Shown here: piece by piece, positions 60,063 to 64,000 of the stretch | Layout: every line of letters begins with the position of its first letter | Position numbering within the stretch: the stretch's first letter is position 1 | Assembly (NCBI GenBank): GCA_947477565.1 | Contig: CANJUR010000002.1 | Span: forward strand, 62,001-126,000 | Source: Deltaproteobacteria bacterium | GTDB lineage: Bacteria > Myxococcota_A > Polyangia > Polyangiales > Ga0077539 | DNA: 64,000 nt | Reading direction: 5' to 3' | Made by a program: the position numbers and the translations under genes | Notes under the pieces: generated by a model | The model's database searches: none | Seen by the model: the letters and a program-made list of their open reading frames with translations, nothing else | What the model was told of the DNA's origin: nothing

Positions 60063-60115
60063 GTGAGGCATCGGCGAGGGTGATCCGACAGGTCGGACTC
60101 ACCAGTCTGCCTCAC
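60063..60115 (-). other. structured element in the rimP operon upstream region
   Basis: On the minus strand GTGAGGCA (60115-60108) pairs with TGCCTCAC (60070-60063). Inside is a long hairpin GGTGA(g)TCCGA-CCTG-TCGGATCACC with one bulged G. The outer helix closes a compact cloverleaf-like fold about 135 nt upstream of rimP. It does not look like a tRNA or a riboswitch I know. A weak promoter (TTGTGC, 17 bp, TACATG; 60219-60191) upstream would include it in a leader. The other bases of the 309-bp gap (59930-60238) show no gene. Confidence 0.4.
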
Positions 60116-60190
60116 CGAAGTGAAGGAGCACCGATGGTTCTCGGGGGGGCACCCGGATGGGAGGAAGAAACATCCCCGAGGACGGCGGGC

Positions 60191-60219
60191 CATGTACCAC
60201 CGTCCAACAAAGAGCACAA
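60191..60219 (-). promoter_or_regulatory. weak promoter candidate for the rimP operon
   Basis: Minus strand TTGTGC (60219-60214) and TACATG (60196-60191) with a 17-bp spacer. Predicted leader about 255 nt, containing the structured element at 60063-60115. Match is moderate. Confidence 0.3.
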
Positions 60220-60238
60220 GCGCGCCGTGCGCGTACTT

Positions 60239-61789
60239 TCAGGGAGTCGGAGAAGAAGGAGTGGCAGGCGTGCTTACGGGCGTGATCGCAGGCTCCTGCG
60301 CGTCACTGACGATGCGGAACTCAACCCTACGGTTCTGCGCGCGAATGGCTGCGGTCGCCCCAGGAGAGACCGGGCGAGTCTCACCGAAGCCAAGCGAAGC
60401 GAGACGACCGGCGGCGATGCCGTGTCCGGTCAGCCACGTCACGACACTTGCCGCGCGGCGCTGAGAAAGCCCCAGATTGGCCGCCTCCTCGCCTACGTCG
60501 TCAGTGTGACCCTCGACGGAAATGTGCCGGATCGAAGGAGTGGCCGACAGCGCATCAGCGACGGCCGTCAGCACCGGGAAGCTCGTCGCGAGCACCGCAT
60601 CGCGGTTGGGCGCAAAGAACACCGGGCGGTTGATCCTGATCTGTCCGCCATCGACGAGGACGAGCCCCGGGCAGCCGTTGCGCAAGGGGTCTGCGCTGGG
60701 CGCGCCCGGACGGTCGGGGCAGTGATCGGTGAGGTCGGGCACCGAGTCGTGGTCGCGATCGGGCGCAGGGCAGCCCGCCCGAGCCGGGTCGGGCTGGAGT
60801 CCGATGGGCTCGGCAGGACACTGGTCGCCGTGGTCGAGAACCCCATCGTGATCACCGTCGCCATCAGGGCATCCGAGCCGCTCGGGGTTGGCATGCTCGC
60901 CCGCAGCCTCGTTTACGCACAGGTCTTGTGGGTCGAGCACGCCATCGTGGTCAGTGTCGGGCGTGGGACAACCGATTCGCGCCGAATCGGGGTGCTCGCC
61001 CGCGGCCTCGTTTACGCACTGGTCATCGGGGTCAAAAACGCCATCACCATCGGTGTCCGCCGCCGGGCAGCCGCGACGTGCCGCGTCGGGGTGATCGCCC
61101 ATGGGCTGGTCAGCACAGAGGTCGTCGGGATCGTTGACGCCATCATGATCGCGATCGGTGGGCGGCGGCGGCCGCGGCGGTGCGTCTGCGACACCGCGCA
61201 GGGCGAGCGTGAGGCCCGCGTGCCAGTAGGAAATATCTGGGGAAGCTTGTGAAAGCGACAGCGAGCCCTGGTCCGCTGCCCCGATCGCAGGGACCGCGGC
61301 ACGACCATCCCAGATGTATCCGAAGCGTCCGTAAGGGCCAAACGAGATGCCCGGGGTCACCTGGAACTCGAAGCCGAGACCAGCATCGAAGCCCGGCGAA
61401 GTCACCGAGCCAGGGAGCGCGGCACCGCCGTTGGCGTCGATCCAGAGGCGGCCCACGGAGCCGAGCTTCGGCTCAAGCCGGAGACCGGCACTGAGCGAAA
61501 TCAGACCGACGCTGTCACCAGCGGAGCCGCGGAAAAACCGACCAAAGGAGCCACCAAGTTGAAACGCAAGTGGCGAGGAGAAGAGATTGACCGCGAGGCG
61601 CGCGGTGCCGACGAGGGTCGTCGTGTCGGTGTTGACCTCGCTGTGATCGAAGTCGCGGAGGGTCGTCCCAGCCCCGGCTTCAACGCGGAAGGTCCACGGT
61701 TGAAGATTCTGGGCGGCGGCGGTGGAGGGGAGCGCCGTCAGCGCAAGGCTGGCGAGCGCGGCGCACGAGACTAGGGCGGGGCGACGCAT
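60239..61789 (-). CDS. OmpA-family outer-membrane protein with TSP3 repeats
   Basis: 516 residues. Signal peptide 1-26 (PSTAAA-QN), beta-barrel about 27-205 (LAVNLFSSPLAFQLGGSFGRF), TSP3 repeats about 210-375 (DRDHDGVNDPDDLCADQPMGDHPD and following) and an OmpA domain about 380-495 with EGHTDDVG...LSQRRAASVVTWLTGHGI. Same plan as the protein at 9696-11618 but shorter barrel and different repeat sequence, so an old paralogue. Probably anchors outer membrane to peptidoglycan with calcium-stiffened linker. Confidence 0.87.
   Translation of the reverse strand: MRRPALVSCAALASLALTALPSTAAAQNLQPWTFRVEAGAGTTLRDFDHSEVNTDTTTLVGTARLAVNLFSSPLAFQLGGSFGRFFRGSAGDSVGLISLSAGLRLEPKLGSVGRLWIDANGGAALPGSVTSPGFDAGLGFEFQVTPGISFGPYGRFGYIWDGRAAVPAIGAADQGSLSLSQASPDISYWHAGLTLALRGVADAPPRPPPPTDRDHDGVNDPDDLCADQPMGDHPDAARRGCPAADTDGDGVFDPDDQCVNEAAGEHPDSARIGCPTPDTDHDGVLDPQDLCVNEAAGEHANPERLGCPDGDGDHDGVLDHGDQCPAEPIGLQPDPARAGCPAPDRDHDSVPDLTDHCPDRPGAPSADPLRNGCPGLVLVDGGQIRINRPVFFAPNRDAVLATSFPVLTAVADALSATPSIRHISVEGHTDDVGEEAANLGLSQRRAASVVTWLTGHGIAAGRLASLGFGETRPVSPGATAAIRAQNRRVEFRIVSDAQEPAITPVSTPATPSSPTP
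60663..61160 (-). repeat. TSP3 repeat block of the second OmpA protein
   Basis: Four or five repeats of about 32 codons of the form GCPxxDTDHDGVxDPxDLCVNEAAGEHPDxxRxGCP. DNA copies of the ENEAAGEHP part are almost identical (repeated CGGGGTGCTCGCCCGC on the plus strand). Confidence 0.8.
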
Positions 61790-61904
61790 GTGGATGGCGG
61801 CGTGGGTACCACCCTTCGCCAGACGGTGGAAGGATCCCGGCGGAGGGTGCCGGGGCAGTTCGCCCCGACGGGGACAAACGGGGCGCAGACGCCACGGATC
61901 AAGC

Positions 61905-62321
61905 TCATGGAGGCACCCAGCAACTACTGGTAATTGCTGCGCTTATAGACAGCACATTCGTTTCGGCAGGGGCGTGCCCTGCCATGAATACGGTTTTATC
62001 GACCCGCTTGGTCACGAAGTCGTACGCGCCCTCCCCGATCGCCGCGATGGCGGCCTCCATCGAACCAAACGCGGTCAGCATGATCACGGGCAAGTCAGGA
62101 TGCACGGAAACAGCGCGCTCGCTGATGGCTATGCCGTCCATACCGGGCATCCGTACGTCTGTCAGCACCACGTCGAAATGCTCCGCTGCGAGGGCCTACA
62201 GCGCCTCGCCACCCGAACGCACACCCATAGTTTCGATGCCCTTTCGGGTGAGGACGAGCCCAAGGAGCTTCATCAACTCGGCGTCGTCATCCACCATCAC
62301 CGCGCGTCCTTGCATGGGCAT
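61905..62321 (-). pseudogene. NtrC-type response regulator receiver domain, interrupted by TAG
   Basis: From ATG 62321 the frame encodes MPMQGRAVMVDDDAELMKLLGLVL and so on to GGEAL, then TAG (62198-62196). It resumes in the same frame with ALAAEHFDVVLTDVRMPGMDG, and continues MLTAFGSMEAAI and GAYDFVTK, the full receiver with acidic pocket, phospho-Asp, Thr and Lys. After the Lys the sequence degenerates (RVDKTVF...) and ends at 61905; the expected AAA and DNA-binding parts are missing. Readthrough or a sequencing error could explain the TAG but not the missing output domain. Confidence 0.8.
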
Positions 62322-62409
62322 CTTCTTAGCCCTGCCTGCTTTGCCGCGCTCCGTGAACAAGTCAATGCGACGCCGGCGGCGGCAGGTCGATGGGATATGT
62401 TCGGTCGGC

Positions 62410-62862
62410 ATGATCTCGCCGACCGCCCCGAAGCCCCGGAGCACCGTCCACATTCGCGTCAACTATGCCGACGTCGATCGGATGGGACTGCTCCACCACA
62501 GCGTCTACTTGAAATACATGGAGCGCTCGCGCGAGGAGTTTATCCGCCGTCGCAACGGCGCATATGCCGCAATGGAAGATGCCGGGGTGCTCATCGTCGT
62601 CGTCGAGGCCAACCTCCGATACAAGCGCCCCGCGCGCTTCGACGACGTCCTTGCGATCACCCTCGAACTCTACGAGGTCGGCGCGGCCTCACTGCGCATC
62701 GCATACGAGTTTCTACGGGTCGGCGAAGAGCAACCGATCGCCACCGCGACGACGCGCCACGCGCTGGTGTCCCGCGAGGGGCGGGTACTGCGTCTGACAG
62801 ACGAAATCCGTGAACTGTTGACGCGCGACGAAGCAGTCACCCGCGACGGCGAGCTGGGCTGA
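62410..62862 (+). CDS. YbgC/FadM-type acyl-CoA thioesterase
   Basis: 150 residues from the ATG at 62410. Hot-dog fold thioesterase with VNYADVDRMGLLHHSVYLKYMERSREEF, in which the catalytic aspartate (ADVDRMG) and the Tyr/His positions are in family order, then VVEANLRYKRPARFDDVLAI. Such enzymes hydrolyse short- or medium-chain acyl-CoA or take part in envelope lipid metabolism next to Tol-Pal genes. The Tol-like genes of this window are 57 kb away, so no operon. Divergent from the response-regulator pseudogene. Confidence 0.88.
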   Translation: MISPTAPKPRSTVHIRVNYADVDRMGLLHHSVYLKYMERSREEFIRRRNGAYAAMEDAGVLIVVVEANLRYKRPARFDDVLAITLELYEVGAASLRIAYEFLRVGEEQPIATATTRHALVSREGRVLRLTDEIRELLTRDEAVTRDGELG

Positions 62863-62962
62863 AGCCTACGGCAACCCGTCTGCCCGATCGACGGCGTTCC
62901 GTCGCATCGTCCCGTTGCAATCACTTCGGCGACGGCTCTACCTTGCGGCCCCGGAGGATCCG

Positions 62963-64000
62963 ATGCGTACCTCGAGACTCGCTACCCGTCTCACACTCGC
63001 CGCCGCCCTTTGTATGGGCACGGCCACTCTCGCCGGCTGCGAGAACGAAAACGACCCCGCAACCTGGGTCAGCAAGCTGAGCGCGACCAACAAGCGTCCC
63101 GCCGCGATGCGCCGTCTGCGGCAGATGTGGGAGTCCAAGCTCGCCACCACCACACCGCCCAACAACGTCCGCGACACCACCGTGCAGGCGTTCCTCAACA
63201 CGGTGCTTCCCACGGTCAGCGACTCGTTCGTCGATCACCGCGACGAGATCGCTGTGCGCAAGGAGGCCATCGAGATCCTGGCCGGCAGCGGTGACCCACG
63301 GGCCATCCCGGCGCTGCTCAACGCGCTGGAGTTCAGCCCCGGCAACACTGAGAGCGAACGCATCGCCTTGCGCGCTGCGCAGGCTCTCAAGGAGTTGCAC
63401 CCGGCGAGCAACCCGCTTGTCGTGCAGCGCCTCCTCGCCACCATCGACCGCGCCTCGGGTAACTCGGGATCCGCTCCGGCCATCCGCGAGGCAGTCATCC
63501 TCGCCCTCGGCGCCATCGGTGACCGCAGTGCCGTCGATGTTCTTGTGCGAACGCTGAAGCGGCCCATCGACCAGCAGGAGATTCGCACCGCGCGTGCCGC
63601 CGCCGACGCCCTCGGCCTCCTCGGCGACGCCTCGCAACCCGTCGTCGATGCGCTCATCTATGGGCTTTACCTCAACGTCCGCCGCGCCAACGCGTTTAAC
63701 AACTGCGGTCGCGCGCTCACCCGCCTCGGTGCCGCCGCGGTCGTCCCGCGCCTCATCGCGACGGTCAATAACCAAAACCCCGAGGTCTCGCTCCTCATCC
63801 TCTCCTTCGCGTCGGTGCCCGGCATGCCGGCGGTGCCGCCTGGGCTTCAGCAGTCCACGGCCATCGACGTGCTCCGCAACTTCGCCGACCGCACCGCGGC
63901 GCCAGCCCTCATCGGGTTGTTGAACAACCGCGAGACCGTCGCCAACGTGCGCGGCGCCGCAGCGGAGACCCTCGGGTACACCGGCCTCGCGCTGCCCACC
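62963..64000 (+). CDS. HEAT-repeat lipoprotein, truncated by the window edge
   Basis: The frame is open from the ATG at 62963 (GGAGG 5 bases upstream) to the end of the window: 346 codons without a stop. The N-terminal signal ends LAGC (lipidated Cys at 26). The following parts have alpha-helical repeats of the HEAT type (AIRKEAIEILAGSGDPRAIPALLNAL-like, REAVILALGAIGDRSAVDVLVRTL, TARAAADALGLLGDASQPVVDALI, VRGAAAETLGY). HEAT proteins serve as binding scaffolds. The C-terminus is outside the window. Confidence 0.85.
   Translation, partial: MRTSRLATRLTLAAALCMGTATLAGCENENDPATWVSKLSATNKRPAAMRRLRQMWESKLATTTPPNNVRDTTVQAFLNTVLPTVSDSFVDHRDEIAVRKEAIEILAGSGDPRAIPALLNALEFSPGNTESERIALRAAQALKELHPASNPLVVQRLLATIDRASGNSGSAPAIREAVILALGAIGDRSAVDVLVRTLKRPIDQQEIRTARAAADALGLLGDASQPVVDALIYGLYLNVRRANAFNNCGRALTRLGAAAVVPRLIATVNNQNPEVSLLILSFASVPGMPAVPPGLQQSTAIDVLRNFADRTAAPALIGLLNNRETVANVRGAAAETLGYTGLALPT

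Noticed and set aside
59933-60217. 94-codon minus-strand frame before rimP
   Set aside because: Arg/Gly-rich, overlaps the structured element, no family features.
1-64000. CRISPR arrays, rRNA and tRNA genes, phage genes
   Set aside because: Looked for regular direct repeats, conserved rRNA blocks and T-loop sequences in the gaps and found none; repeats seen are within coding regions (TSP3 and Pro-rich linkers).

Overview
The window is high-GC, gene-dense bacterial chromosome and is best explained as a member of the Myxococcota (deltaproteobacterial lineage). The reasons are a type IV pilus alignment operon next to aromatic biosynthesis genes, ExbB/ExbD-type motor cassettes built like the gliding motor AglRQS, OmpA-like outer-membrane proteins with calcium-binding TSP3 repeats, FHA-domain proteins, a Wza-like export module next to a candidate beta-barrel, and many lipoproteins of unknown function. 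This is inference from gene content; there is no rRNA, tRNA or recognisable CRISPR array in the window.

Layout. 0.2-5.5 kb: two divergent operons, each with one TolQ/ExbB and two TolR/ExbD proteins, separated by a 566-bp regulatory region with a good promoter candidate in each direction. 5.6-9.5 kb: a Fur-family regulator, then a minus-strand trio (unknown protein, orphan FliH/SctL-like stator, M50 membrane protease) and a DUF2207-like membrane protein. 9.7-20.3 kb: OmpA/TSP3 protein, short-chain dehydrogenase, TrmL, exported proteins, monothiol glutaredoxin, a long coiled-coil protein with a Rossmann-like head, and a decayed ISAzo13-type transposase. 20.4-29.7 kb: TPR-AAA ATPase and an exopolysaccharide locus (two glycosyltransferases, hexapeptide acyltransferase, SGNH hydrolase; divergently a beta-barrel protein, a Wzz/PCP protein and a short Wza/OPX lipoprotein).

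29.7-40.8 kb: SlyD, a formylglycine-generating-enzyme-like protein, a Dbr1-like phosphoesterase, cytochrome P450, PQQ-type propeller lipoprotein, GlgC, a methyltransferase, a large GT-C-like membrane protein and a lipoprotein. 40.8-51.9 kb, all minus strand: pilMNOPQ followed by aroC and a fused aroK-aroB; upstream of pilM lie a small membrane protein and an 832-residue FHA protein carrying a degenerate CpaF-type ATPase domain. 52.0-59.9 kb: the conserved translation/transcription operon rimP-nusA-ylxR/L7Ae-infB-unknown-ylxP-rbfA-truB, preceded by a possible structured leader. 60.2-64.0 kb: second OmpA/TSP3 protein, a response-regulator pseudogene broken by one TAG codon, a YbgC-type thioesterase and a HEAT-repeat lipoprotein that runs off the right edge.

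Functional themes are envelope energisation and motility (TolQ/TolR cassettes, Pil proteins), envelope export (OPX/PCP/barrel) and housekeeping information processing. The most interesting leads are the back-to-back Agl-like motor cassettes, the FHA/pseudo-CpaF protein beside pilMNOPQ, the candidate barrel-PCP-OPX export set, and the orphan SctL-M50 operon.
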